Source of the DNA: a virus
DNA: 29,109 bases
IMG/VR virus record: IMGVR_UViG_3300025630_000038
Location: 1 to 29,109 of that record
Reading direction: 5' to 3' (one strand)
Part shown: positions 21,770-28,744 of the stretch, piece by piece
Layout of the letters: each line of letters begins with the position of its first letter
Position numbering within the stretch: the first letter of the stretch is position 1
The notes under the pieces: generated by a model
What the model was told of the DNA's origin: nothing
What the model saw: only the letters and a program-made list of their open reading frames with translations
The model's database searches: none
Made by a program: the position numbers and the translations under genes

Positions 21770-23007
21770 TGAGTTTCTTGGACAACCTTGATGACCCCAA
21801 GACGATGGGTCTGCTCAACCTTGCTGCCGGACTGATGGCGGCGGGTGGACCCAGCGAGAAGCCGGTGAGTCTTGGCGCCGGTCTGCTTGGCGGGCTTCAG
21901 CAATACAGCAAGACTATGGCTGAAGCCAAGAAGATGAAGATGCTGGAGGAGGAGGCTGCTGCTCGCAAGATGGAGCAAGCCATGAGGCTGCGGCAGATGC
22001 AGCAAGCCCAACAAAAGCAGGAGGCTCTCAGGCAAGCGTGGGCACAGTCCATGCGTCCAGCAAGTCCGGGCGGGGAGCCCATCGGAGACAGCGGCGATTT
22101 CACCAGACCATCGGGTCCGTCATTCGATCAAGACAAGTTTGCCCAACTGCTCGGGCAGATCGACCCGATGAAGGCTATTGAGATGCAGCGGGCGGCTCAG
22201 AAAGAGGGTCGGATGAAGCTCGGCAAGGGTGAGGCGGTCTTTGACCCAGTGACAGGGCAGCGGCTCTTTGACAACCCTGCTGACGAGAAGGAGAGCATGA
22301 CGGCTGTCCAGAAGGCTATTGCGAACCGCGACAGGTACCCTCAAGGTAGCCCGATGTGGAATCTGTTCAACAACGAGGCTCAAAAACTCACCACCCATGC
22401 CGGGAACAAGACTGTCGTTAACATCAACGAAGGGCAGAAGGGTTTTGAGAACACGATGTCACTCAGGAAGGAGTATTCCACAAACCCGCTGACCAAAGCG
22501 TTCGGCGAGATGCGGACGACCTACGACATCGTAAATTCGTCCCTCGGAATGAGAACTCCGGCGGGTGACATGGCTGCGGCAACGAAGTTCATGAAGCTAC
22601 TCGATCCGGGCAGCGTGGTGCGCGAGTCGGAGCTTATGATGGCGATGGAAGCGACTGGAATGCTGGACAAGGTGACAAGTCTTGCGAACCGGATCATCAC
22701 CGGCGAAAAGCTCACCCCGTCCCAGCGGCAGGACTTTTCCACCGCAACCCGTGAAATTATGTCGGCTGCGGCGTCACGCCAACAAGACCTAGCAAACTAC
22801 TACCGTGGCATCGCCGGCGAAAACCAACTGAACGCCGATCACGTTGCACCGGGGTCTGTCTTTGAAATACCAAAGCCAAAGAGTCAGACTGCGGCAATGC
22901 CCGATATGCCGAAGGCAAACGGATCGAACAAGGGCAGAACAATTCGCAACGCGGAAACCGGCGAGATGTATCAGTCGGACGGTCTGCGCTGGGTCAAAAT
23001 CCAATAA
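21769..23007 (+). CDS. Candidate ejection protein with N-terminal coiled coil, 412 aa
   Basis: ATG codons occur at 21766 and 21769; the second is chosen because AGGAGG at 21757-21762 then lies six bases away rather than three. The N-terminus is a Gly/Ala/Leu segment (GLLNLAAGLMAAGG ... SLGAGLLGGLQQYSKT), then a charged Met/Glu/Gln coiled coil (about 47-95), a linker, and a helical C-terminal domain with GEMRTTYDIVNSSLGMRTPA, ATKFMKLLDPGSVVRESEL and LANYYRGIAGENQLN. The end is a small strand unit TIRNAETGEMYQSDGLRWVK. The LLDPGSVVRE segment is a recurrent feature of podovirus internal proteins, as I recall. It probably acts during DNA ejection; no enzyme motif is visible. Confidence 0.7.
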   Translation: MSFLDNLDDPKTMGLLNLAAGLMAAGGPSEKPVSLGAGLLGGLQQYSKTMAEAKKMKMLEEEAAARKMEQAMRLRQMQQAQQKQEALRQAWAQSMRPASPGGEPIGDSGDFTRPSGPSFDQDKFAQLLGQIDPMKAIEMQRAAQKEGRMKLGKGEAVFDPVTGQRLFDNPADEKESMTAVQKAIANRDRYPQGSPMWNLFNNEAQKLTTHAGNKTVVNINEGQKGFENTMSLRKEYSTNPLTKAFGEMRTTYDIVNSSLGMRTPAGDMAAATKFMKLLDPGSVVRESELMMAMEATGMLDKVTSLANRIITGEKLTPSQRQDFSTATREIMSAAASRQQDLANYYRGIAGENQLNADHVAPGSVFEIPKPKSQTAAMPDMPKANGSNKGRTIRNAETGEMYQSDGLRWVKIQ

Positions 23008-23017
23008 AGGGGCTGTT

Positions 23018-25042
23018 ATGGCATGGGAATGGGTCGATGAGGACAAGCCCGAGGCAAAGCCAAAGGATGAGAGTCCACGGCAAGCAAAACCGCCCGAGGA
23101 AAGCCCGGAGGTGAAGGCTGGCTTTGAGTGGGTCGATGACGCTGAAGCGAAGCAAACGTCCTACGAGCAGGGGAAGGCAGAAGGCAATCCAATCATCCGG
23201 GGTTTGATGAACGTAGCTCAGGGTCCGACGTTTGGCTTTGGCGATGAAATCTACGGTGGCGTCCGGGCTCTGTTCGATGACGCTCCACTAAGGGAGGGGT
23301 ACGCCAAGCACAGGGACTACGCTCGGGGGGTGCAGGACAAGTACCGGGAGGACTTCCCAGTCGGGTCAGTGCTGACCCAGATTGCTGCTGGCGCACCACT
23401 TGCCGCTGCAAAGCCTTTCGGGTTCCTTGGGCAGGGCGCAAAGGCGGTGGCTCCGGGTCTTGCCGCCAAATACCAGAACATGGTCGCCCCCGCGCAGGGC
23501 GTTGCCGGAATGATCCCCAGGGCACTCGATGCGGCTCGCGTGGGCTTGGGGTACGGTGCCTTGGCTGGCGCCGGAACGTCCAAAGAGGACGAACTGGCTG
23601 GCGTGACAAAGGACGCGCTCAAGTCCGGCGCAATGGGTGCTGCGTCCGGTGCCGGGCTCTCGTTTCTGGGGTCCGCAATCGGGGCTGGTGCGAGCAACAT
23701 TGGTCAACGCTTTAGCGATAAGGCGGCTGGCAGCCATGCAAAACTGAAGGTGGCGGAGGCAATCAACCGCGATGCAGTCGGCAGTGAGTTCGAGAACGGG
23801 GCGCTGGACCAGATCCGCCGGGTAGCTCACAAGATGGAGTCGATGGGCGGCGATGCTCGCCTTGCCGATGCGTCCGGCAGAAGCACTCAAAAGCTCCTTG
23901 ATATGCAAGCCACTCTGCCGGGGAAGACGGCAAACAAGCTGGAGCAGTTGATCCACAACCGGCAGGCTAGCAGGGCAAACAGGCTGTACGGGATGGCTGA
24001 CGATGCGCTCGGAACGGGCAAAGCAGACTATGCGGGAACACTGAAGGCTCTGGACTTTCAGCGCAAAGCAGCAGCAAAGCCTCTCTACGAGCAAGTGCAG
24101 AATCTCTCGGTGCAAATTGATGATGACTTGGCAAACCTGCTCCAGAGAACCGACATCGCGCACCGGGACGCCGAAAAGCTGTTCAAGCTCAAGCAAGGGG
24201 TGCCACTTGACCTGTCCAAACTGAAAGTTGGCGAGCGGGTTCCGTTCGGCGCCTTGGATCGGATCAAGCGGGCGATGTTCGACCTTGAGTCCGAAGCGAA
24301 GCGGGCTGGAAGGTCTGATTTTGCGCGGGAGGTTGGCGATGCGAGAACGGCGCTGATCGACAAGCTTGACGACGTTTCCCCGAAGGTGGGTGGTGAGTCC
24401 ATCTACAAGCTGGCGCGAGACACCTACGCAGGACCATCTCAGCTCATGGCAGCACAGGAGTCCGGGCGGGAGATTTTCAAGCACAAGCTGCCGGAGCTTC
24501 AGGAAATGCTGGGCAAGATGGGCGACAGTGAGAGGGCTGCCATGCGAATCGGCGCTCTGCAAGCCATCAAAGAAAAGACAGGCACCGAGTCCGGTCAGAC
24601 AGCACTGCTCAAGATGTGGAAGGAGACAACAACGTCTGACCGACTGAAGGCTGTTTTCGGGAATGACTACCGGAAGTTCGCGGCGGCAGTTGCAAAGGAG
24701 GCAAGGCTCAAGCCAATGGAAAGGCTCGGCAGGGGCTCGGAATCGGCGAGTCGGCTGTTCGGCGCTGGTGACCTTGATGTCTCGGCGGTTGATGACGTCG
24801 CAAACGCGGCAAGGTCTGCCGCCACCGGGTCCCCCACGGGGCTCATACAAGCGGCGCTCGGCGGTCTAAAGCGCGTCCAAACCCCAGAGTCGGTGCGGGA
24901 TGAAATTGGCAGTCTGCTGATGACAAAAGACCCGACCGAGGTGCTTGCCCTGTCTCCGTTGCTCCAGCAGGTCAATGCAGCAAGGCTTAACCGGGCTCGG
25001 ACGGCTGGGGGCTTCACTGGTCTGCTTGGCGGTCTGCTTTAA
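23018..25042 (+). CDS. Large candidate ejection / internal virion protein, 674 aa
   Basis: ATG 23018 is preceded by AAGGGG; the open frame extends upstream into the previous gene but without support. The N-terminus has two WxxVD units (AWEWVDEDKPE and GFEWVDDAEAK) separated by a Pro/Lys/Glu linker. Then comes GPTFGFGDEIYGGVRALFDD and a Gly/Ala-rich hydrophobic region (about 115-230, with AAGAPLAAAK, GYGALAGAG and GAASGAGLSFLGSAIGAG), likely membrane-active. The remaining 440 residues are helical and charged. This order, a GFGDEI segment followed by Ala/Gly helices, is typical of injected proteins of P22-like and related podoviruses. No transglycosylase motif is evident. It ends the structural operon before a terminator. 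Confidence 0.72.
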   Translation: MAWEWVDEDKPEAKPKDESPRQAKPPEESPEVKAGFEWVDDAEAKQTSYEQGKAEGNPIIRGLMNVAQGPTFGFGDEIYGGVRALFDDAPLREGYAKHRDYARGVQDKYREDFPVGSVLTQIAAGAPLAAAKPFGFLGQGAKAVAPGLAAKYQNMVAPAQGVAGMIPRALDAARVGLGYGALAGAGTSKEDELAGVTKDALKSGAMGAASGAGLSFLGSAIGAGASNIGQRFSDKAAGSHAKLKVAEAINRDAVGSEFENGALDQIRRVAHKMESMGGDARLADASGRSTQKLLDMQATLPGKTANKLEQLIHNRQASRANRLYGMADDALGTGKADYAGTLKALDFQRKAAAKPLYEQVQNLSVQIDDDLANLLQRTDIAHRDAEKLFKLKQGVPLDLSKLKVGERVPFGALDRIKRAMFDLESEAKRAGRSDFAREVGDARTALIDKLDDVSPKVGGESIYKLARDTYAGPSQLMAAQESGREIFKHKLPELQEMLGKMGDSERAAMRIGALQAIKEKTGTESGQTALLKMWKETTTSDRLKAVFGNDYRKFAAAVAKEARLKPMERLGRGSESASRLFGAGDLDVSAVDDVANAARSAATGSPTGLIQAALGGLKRVQTPESVRDEIGSLLMTKDPTEVLALSPLLQQVNAARLNRARTAGGFTGLLGGLL

Positions 25043-25061
25043 AAGGAAGGGAAGGTAGAAC

Positions 25062-25084
25062 AACCCGCTGCGGCGGGTTTTTTT
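25062..25084 (+). terminator. Rho-independent terminator of the structural operon
   Basis: AACCCGC (25062-25068) pairs perfectly with GCGGGTT (25073-25079) around TGCG, which as RNA is a C(UGCG)G UNCG-type tetraloop, and a run of seven T (25078-25084) follows. It lies 20 bases after the last large structural gene. Confidence 0.88.
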
Positions 25085-25112
25085 CGTCGATTGGGCGCAA
25101 AAGGAGAAAAAA

Positions 25113-25391
25113 ATGCGGCTGCTCAACTGGCTGGGAATCTGGGTCTTGTGTCTGCTTTGCGCGGTGCTTGCGCTGGTTGTGATGCCCATTGCGGTCGCTT
25201 TCCGATGGCGAATCGGGATCGAGATTGCAATCGGGTTCGACCAGATTGGCAACCTGATGCTTGGCGGGCGCGTGGACCAGACAATCTCAGCCAGAGCAGC
25301 GGCAGCGCGATCAGAGCGGACGTGGGCTTGTGCTCTGTGCAACCTGCTCGACAAAGTGGATGACGGGCATTGCGATAGAGTAAAACTATGA
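25113..25391 (+). CDS. Membrane-anchored small protein with DQ...DQTIS...HC motif, 92 aa
   Basis: AAGGAG seven bases before ATG 25113 is a strong ribosome binding site. The N-terminus is one membrane span (about residues 7-30, LGIWVLCLLCAVLALVVMPI). The soluble part reads IAIGFDQIGNLMLGGRVDQT, ISARAAAARSERTW, ACALCNLLDKVDDGHC. The order DQ, hydrophobic, D-x-TISA-x-A, then D-x-x-HC is the same as in the 79-residue protein at 16435, so I read them as two members of one phage family. Function is unknown; being first in the lysis block suggests a membrane or lysis-linked role. The stop overlaps the next start as ATGA. Confidence 0.75.
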   Translation: MRLLNWLGIWVLCLLCAVLALVVMPIAVAFRWRIGIEIAIGFDQIGNLMLGGRVDQTISARAAAARSERTWACALCNLLDKVDDGHCDRVKL

Positions 25392-25777
25392 ACGAGCTCA
25401 CAGATGTAGCCAACAGAGTATACGAAGTTAACACAGATGTAATTGAAAACAAGTCAAGAATCCAAGCCATTGAGTCGAAGCTTATGGAGACACGCGAGGG
25501 CGTCCAGAGGCTGTCGGATGGGTACGCGGTTGTCGGTGCAAAGATCGCCGGTTTTGATGCGGTCATGGAGCATCTGAGGGACACCAACAACATCGCACTG
25601 GAGCGTCAGATCAAGATCGTTGATGGCGTGGAGAAAATCCACGTGCGACTCGATGACCTGGAAAAAGACATCGTGAGATTCAAAGGCATCACCGGCGGCG
25701 TGATCATGGTGTTGTCTGCGATCGGCGCCGTCATTGCACTGTCATGGGAATTCATCATCAGGAAACTTGGATTATGA
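25388..25777 (+). CDS. XhlA-like coiled-coil membrane protein
   Basis: A 129-residue protein with an N-terminal coiled coil (about 5-95: LTDVANRVYEVNTDVIENK ... VEKIHVRLDDLEKDIVRF) and one C-terminal membrane span (about 101-122: ITGGVIMVLSAIGAVIALSW). This layout, coiled coil then TM with a short basic tail, is that of the haemolysin XhlA-type proteins encoded beside phage holins, which assist membrane damage at lysis. The start overlaps the previous stop as ATGA, and the stop overlaps the holin start in the same way. The sequence also resembles generic phage coiled-coil TM proteins, so the family name is a best fit. Confidence 0.75.
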   Translation: MNELTDVANRVYEVNTDVIENKSRIQAIESKLMETREGVQRLSDGYAVVGAKIAGFDAVMEHLRDTNNIALERQIKIVDGVEKIHVRLDDLEKDIVRFKGITGGVIMVLSAIGAVIALSWEFIIRKLGL

Positions 25778-25977
25778 GGTTAGCCGAAGACTATCGATCG
25801 ATCATCAAGAAGGCATGGTCAATCAGGCTCATCATCCTTGCCGGGATACTGTCCGGTGCGGAGGTGATCCTGCCATTCCTCTCATCTGCAATCCCATCCG
25901 CGATCTTTTCAACCCTGTCGTTTTTCGCTGTCGGCGGGGCATTCATTGCTCGCATCGTCGCGCAGAAAGACCTATGA
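25774..25977 (+). CDS. Holin, two membrane spans, 67 aa
   Basis: ATG 25774 overlaps the previous stop as ATGA; a longer frame from 25744 lies inside that gene. The protein MRLAEDYRSIIKKAWSIRLI has a charged amphipathic start, then two hydrophobic segments, about 17-36 (IRLIILAGILSGAEVILPFL) and 43-60 (AIFSTLSFFAVGGAFIAR), with SSAIPS between and IVAQKDL at the end. Size, topology and the LP-x-x-x-x-xIP-x-x turn with an ARxVxQ end fit a phage holin, which opens the inner membrane or, paired with a SAR endolysin, acts as a small-hole holin. The endolysin gene begins at its stop. Confidence 0.82.
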   Translation: MRLAEDYRSIIKKAWSIRLIILAGILSGAEVILPFLSSAIPSAIFSTLSFFAVGGAFIARIVAQKDL

Positions 25978-26453
25978 ACAGGCGTGCCATTGCAACACTT
26001 GCGCTGAGTGCCGCCGGACTGATCGGGATCGTCAGTTGGGAGGGCTACCGGGGAGAGGCGTATGTGCCGGTCGCTGGCGACGTTGCCACCATCGGATTTG
26101 GGTCAACTAGGCGTGATGACGGGAGCCCGGTGCAGGAAGGTGACAGCACAAACCCCGTACAAGCCCTTCAGAGGGCTCTGAGGGACGTAACGCAGTTCGA
26201 GGGGGCTCTGAAGCAGTGCGTTCACGTTCCGCTCTCTCAGGGCGAATATGACGCCTTCACGAGTCTTGCCTACAACATTGGTCCGGCTGCTTTCTGTGCA
26301 AGCACACTGGTCCGAAAACTAAACGCGGGCGACTACGCGGGGGCTTGTGAGGAAATCCTGCGCTGGAATCGGTTTCAAGGGCGAGTCCTGAGGGGGCTGG
26401 TGAACCGCAGGGAGTCGGAATACAGAATGTGTAAAGGGGATGCAAATGCCTAG
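25974..26453 (+). CDS. SAR-type endolysin, GH24 lysozyme
   Basis: A 159-residue muramidase that cuts peptidoglycan. The N-terminus has a weakly hydrophobic segment (RRAIATLALSAAGLIGIV) directly before the catalytic Glu, without a cleavage site, as in signal-arrest-release endolysins that are exported in tethered form and freed when the membrane depolarises. Catalytic residues read W-E23-G, then G-D36, then T39-IGFG. The usual GH24 spacing E-x8-D-x5-T is replaced by E-x12-D-x2-T, a variant I recall in phages of Burkholderia and relatives (PVPGDVPTIGFG type). SLAYNIGPAAFCASTLVRKL and the NRRESEYRMC ending confirm the fold. ATG 25974 overlaps the holin stop. Confidence 0.92.
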   Translation: MNRRAIATLALSAAGLIGIVSWEGYRGEAYVPVAGDVATIGFGSTRRDDGSPVQEGDSTNPVQALQRALRDVTQFEGALKQCVHVPLSQGEYDAFTSLAYNIGPAAFCASTLVRKLNAGDYAGACEEILRWNRFQGRVLRGLVNRRESEYRMCKGDANA

Positions 26454-27648
26454 CTTGTTGGAAATGTTCGACAAAAGCCTGAATGAACCGCTGCCGATGG
26501 ATGGTCGGCTCTCACTGCTTCCGGCGAGGATCACAAAGGAGGGCAAAGAGTTCGCCCTTCCCGGACTGCTTGCTTCCGCATGGAACGCATTTACCGCCCC
26601 TGCTCGCTCCTACAAGGGGGAGATGGATGACCCGATGGGAGAGGCGCTGAACGTCGCTGGTATGGCAATGACGGGCGCCATGCCGTTCAGTGCGCCCAAG
26701 GGTTCGCTAGGCATGAACGTCTGGCACGGTAGCCCGCACAAGTTCAACAAGTTCGACTCCAGCAAGATCGGCACAGGCGAGGGTGCACAGGCTTACGGGC
26801 ATGGGCTCTATACGGCTGAAGCAAAAGCCGTGGGAGAGGAATACAGAAAGATGCTGGCAGCCGACCGGTTTCTAGTCGGGGACAATGTGTTCGACCCGTC
26901 AACCCTGAAGCACTTGAATGTGCGGTCTATTGCTAGGAAGGGCAATCTTGATGACGCCATCCAAAAAGCCAAGAGTATTGCTTCAGGAAATGGCTCATCA
27001 GCATCTCTTGCTGCCGACGATCTCCAAGTGCTGAACGGGATCAAAGCTGCCGGCGGCATGAAGCCGAACCCAGGCAACCTATACAAGATAGACCTACCCG
27101 ACGAGCAGATCGCAAAGATGCTGGATTGGGATAAGCCGTTGAGTCAGCAGGCAAAGGACATTAAGCATCTCCTACCTGATGTTGACAGTGCCGGCAAGGT
27201 GGCAGCAGAAAAAATAAGGGCGCTTGCGCGACAAGATGGGCTGGCTGATTGGGCTAGGCAAGATTTACTGAGTGACGCCGCACAAGTTGAAAGCTCAAAA
27301 TCATTACAGCACATTTCAGGTGTTCTTAAGCGTATGCAAATGGATTATGGAATCTCCCCGGATCGCGGTCCATTTGCAAAAGTGGCGCCAGATTTTCTGT
27401 CGTTTGTGAAGGGGATGCAAGCCGTTCCCAATATGGACACAGGCGGCGGCGCGGTCGCGTATCTGCAAGCCGTCCACGGCGATAAGGCTGCCGCTGAATT
27501 GCTCCGTCAAGCCGGCATCCCCGGCATCCGCTACTTGGACGGCGGCTCTCGCGGTGTAGGGAAAGGCTCCAGTAATTTCGTGGTGTTTCCGGGCAACGAG
27601 AACCTGCTCACGATCTTGGAACGCAACGGGGCTCCGATCCAGAAGTGA
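26446..27648 (+). CDS. ADP-ribosyltransferase-like protein (ART-PolyVal type)
   Basis: A 400-residue protein. Residues 1-90 are a linker with GEMDDPMGEALNVAG. From about 91 the chain reads NVWHGSPHKFNKFDSSKIGT, then GEGAQAYGHGLYTAE (111-125), which is the hallmark of the ART domain found in phage polyvalent proteins (HG at 94-95, then the GEGxQAYGxGLY strand). A helical insertion occupies much of the middle, and the domain resumes with GIRYLDGGSRG ... SNFVVFPGNENLL near the end. It should transfer ADP-ribose from NAD+ to an unknown target. ATG 26446 (GGGGA five bases ahead) is preferred over ATG 26440. It overlaps the endolysin gene, placing it inside the lysis operon, ahead of the spanins. 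Confidence 0.8.
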   Translation: MPSLLEMFDKSLNEPLPMDGRLSLLPARITKEGKEFALPGLLASAWNAFTAPARSYKGEMDDPMGEALNVAGMAMTGAMPFSAPKGSLGMNVWHGSPHKFNKFDSSKIGTGEGAQAYGHGLYTAEAKAVGEEYRKMLAADRFLVGDNVFDPSTLKHLNVRSIARKGNLDDAIQKAKSIASGNGSSASLAADDLQVLNGIKAAGGMKPNPGNLYKIDLPDEQIAKMLDWDKPLSQQAKDIKHLLPDVDSAGKVAAEKIRALARQDGLADWARQDLLSDAAQVESSKSLQHISGVLKRMQMDYGISPDRGPFAKVAPDFLSFVKGMQAVPNMDTGGGAVAYLQAVHGDKAAAELLRQAGIPGIRYLDGGSRGVGKGSSNFVVFPGNENLLTILERNGAPIQK

Positions 27649-27684
27649 TTTTGCCGGTGGGTATGCCACAGGACGCCATTGGTG

Positions 27685-27713
27685 TTGACAAAAAAAGCGT
27701 GGGGCGCTATCAT
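27685..27713 (+). promoter_or_regulatory. Sigma-70-type promoter overlapping the Rz start codon
   Basis: TTGACA (27685-27690) is a perfect -35 box, and after exactly 17 bases TATCAT (27708-27713) matches TATAAT in five of six positions. It is the best promoter-like sequence I found in the window. The -10 box overlaps ATG 27712 of Rz, so a transcript would start near 27720, inside Rz and ahead of Rz1. Confidence 0.6.
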
Positions 27714-28239
27714 GAGCACATGGAACTTGAAACTGATCGGCGCTCTGGTGCTGGTCATTGGGCTCATCGGGCTGGTGTCCGGTGCATACCTGAAGGGGCT
27801 CTCAAATGGCAGTCGAAACGAGCGGGCAATCTGGGTTGAGCGAACAGCCGAAGCGCAAAGGGTTGCGGTCAGCGAGCGTGAAGCAAGCAGGAAAAAAGCA
27901 GACCAACTCGCGCAGCGCGTCCAAGAAGAGCGCAAAGCAGCAGCCGCAATCCGAAGGAAGCTTGAGCGAGAGATTGAGAATCAAAGCCGTGTTCGTAGGG
28001 CTCTTGATGAGCGCGTTGTTCGGTTGCTCAACGAGCTTGCCAGTGCAGATCAAGCCGGCAAAGCCGCCGCCGGAGCTGCTCCAAAAGATGGGTCCGCTGC
28101 CTCCGATAGAACTGGATCTGGACGAGGAGCAAGTTCTCAGTCCGTCGCAAAGGCGCTGAAGGAAGCGCGAGGCGGGTACGACTCATGCAGATCACAACTC
28201 AACGCACTCATAGATTGGGCGAACTCGGTGTCAGACTGA
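27712..28239 (+). CDS. Rz: Inner-membrane spanin
   Basis: A 175-residue i-spanin that, with Rz1, fuses inner and outer membranes at the end of lysis. It has one N-terminal membrane span (about 6-27: LKLIGALVLVIGLIGLVSGA) and a long periplasmic coiled coil (about 33-115: RTAEAQRVAVSEREASRKKA, then ERKAAAAIRRKLEREIENQ and RRALDERVVRLLNELASAD), then a Gly/Ser/Ala linker and a short end with two-helix content (KEARGGYDSCRSQLNALIDW). ATG 27712 is preferred to an upstream TTG at 27679; GGGG about seven bases ahead is an acceptable ribosome binding site. The ATG overlaps a strong promoter-like -10. Rz1 is nested inside in another frame. Confidence 0.9.
   Translation: MSTWNLKLIGALVLVIGLIGLVSGAYLKGLSNGSRNERAIWVERTAEAQRVAVSEREASRKKADQLAQRVQEERKAAAAIRRKLEREIENQSRVRRALDERVVRLLNELASADQAGKAAAGAAPKDGSAASDRTGSGRGASSQSVAKALKEARGGYDSCRSQLNALIDWANSVSD
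27962..28159 (+). CDS. Rz1: Outer-membrane lipoprotein spanin nested in Rz
   Basis: Read in a different frame within Rz. The product has a basic start (SERLRIK), a hydrophobic segment and the lipobox ALFGC, so a signal peptide of about 21 residues would be cut before Cys and lipid added. The mature part of 44 residues is proline-rich (QIKPAKPPPELLQKMGPLPP), the classic o-spanin composition. The start is uncertain: TTG 27962 has AAGGA a few bases ahead and gives a standard signal length; TTG 27974 is an alternative. The same frame is open back to ATG 27806, but that would put a 50-residue basic tail before the signal. A fully nested Rz1 is known from lambda-like phages. Confidence 0.8.
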   Translation: MSERLRIKAVFVGLLMSALFGCSTSLPVQIKPAKPPPELLQKMGPLPPIELDLDEEQVLSPSQRR

Positions 28240-28257
28240 GCGCGCACAGATAAACAC

Positions 28258-28291
28258 GCCTCCGGCTAACGCCGGGGGCTTCTTTTTTTTT
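28258..28291 (+). terminator. Rho-independent terminator after the lysis genes
   Basis: GCCTCCGGC (28258-28266) pairs with GCCGGGGGC (28271-28279), nine pairs with one T-G wobble, around TAAC, followed by a T-rich tail of twelve bases broken by a single C. It ends the lysis operon 19 bases after Rz and lies just before the Ntn hydrolase gene. Confidence 0.9.
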
Positions 28292-28302
28292 GGTCAAAAG
28301 AA

Positions 28303-28743
28303 ATGACAACCATAGCAGCCACTGGAAAGATCATTGCCGCCGACTCACTCGTAGTTGCTGATTCTGGCTGCTTCCAGAGTCCAAAGCTGCTGCGGACCGA
28401 CCGAGGAATCATCGGCGCCGCCGGCTACGTGGACATCATTTCCAAAGTCTTTGACTGGTTCGATGGCAAAGCCAAGAAACCAAAGATTCCGGCTCGGCGT
28501 TACGGAGATTTCGTTGCGCTGATCCTCACCGAATCCGGGCTCCTCTACATGGAGTCGGATCTCGCCCCTATCCCGGTGCTAGAGGGCATTTATGCCATCG
28601 GCTCGGGCTCCCAGTTTGCTCTGGGGGCAATGGAGCGTGACCTTGAACTGGGCATCGACCCGGACCCCGTTGCCGCAGTCAGAGTTGCATCCCGTCGGGA
28701 TTCAATGACTAGCGGTGAAGTTTCTTTTCTCTCATGGAGTTGA
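28303..28743 (+). CDS. HslV-like Ntn hydrolase (proteasome beta-type fold)
   Basis: A 146-residue protein that starts MTTIAATGKIIAADSLVVAD. After Met removal the N-terminal Thr would be the nucleophile, as in HslV (TTI). D14 and K28 (SPKLLRT) fall where HslV has Asp17 and Lys33, and GIIGAAGY matches the HslV strand before its GxxG turn. Later YAIGSGSQFALGAMERDLEL and PDPVAAVRVASRRDSMTSG correspond to the HslV GSGG helix and the next helix. At 146 residues it is slightly shorter than HslV (about 175). No unfoldase partner is encoded in the window. Substrate and assembly are unknown. It begins 11 bases after a terminator T-run and its ribosome binding site is weak. Confidence 0.8.
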   Translation: MTTIAATGKIIAADSLVVADSGCFQSPKLLRTDRGIIGAAGYVDIISKVFDWFDGKAKKPKIPARRYGDFVALILTESGLLYMESDLAPIPVLEGIYAIGSGSQFALGAMERDLELGIDPDPVAAVRVASRRDSMTSGEVSFLSWS

Positions 28744-28744
28744 T

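Noticed and set aside
23366-24850. 494-codon open frame on the minus strand
   Set aside because: It lies wholly opposite the 674-aa ejection-type gene, has low-complexity Arg/Leu/Cys/His content and no ribosome binding site or neighbour on that strand; it is a shadow of codon bias.
27806-28159. Rz1 read from ATG 27806
   Set aside because: It would put about 50 mostly basic, polar residues ahead of the lipoprotein signal, which export would not tolerate; an internal TTG start gives a normal signal length.
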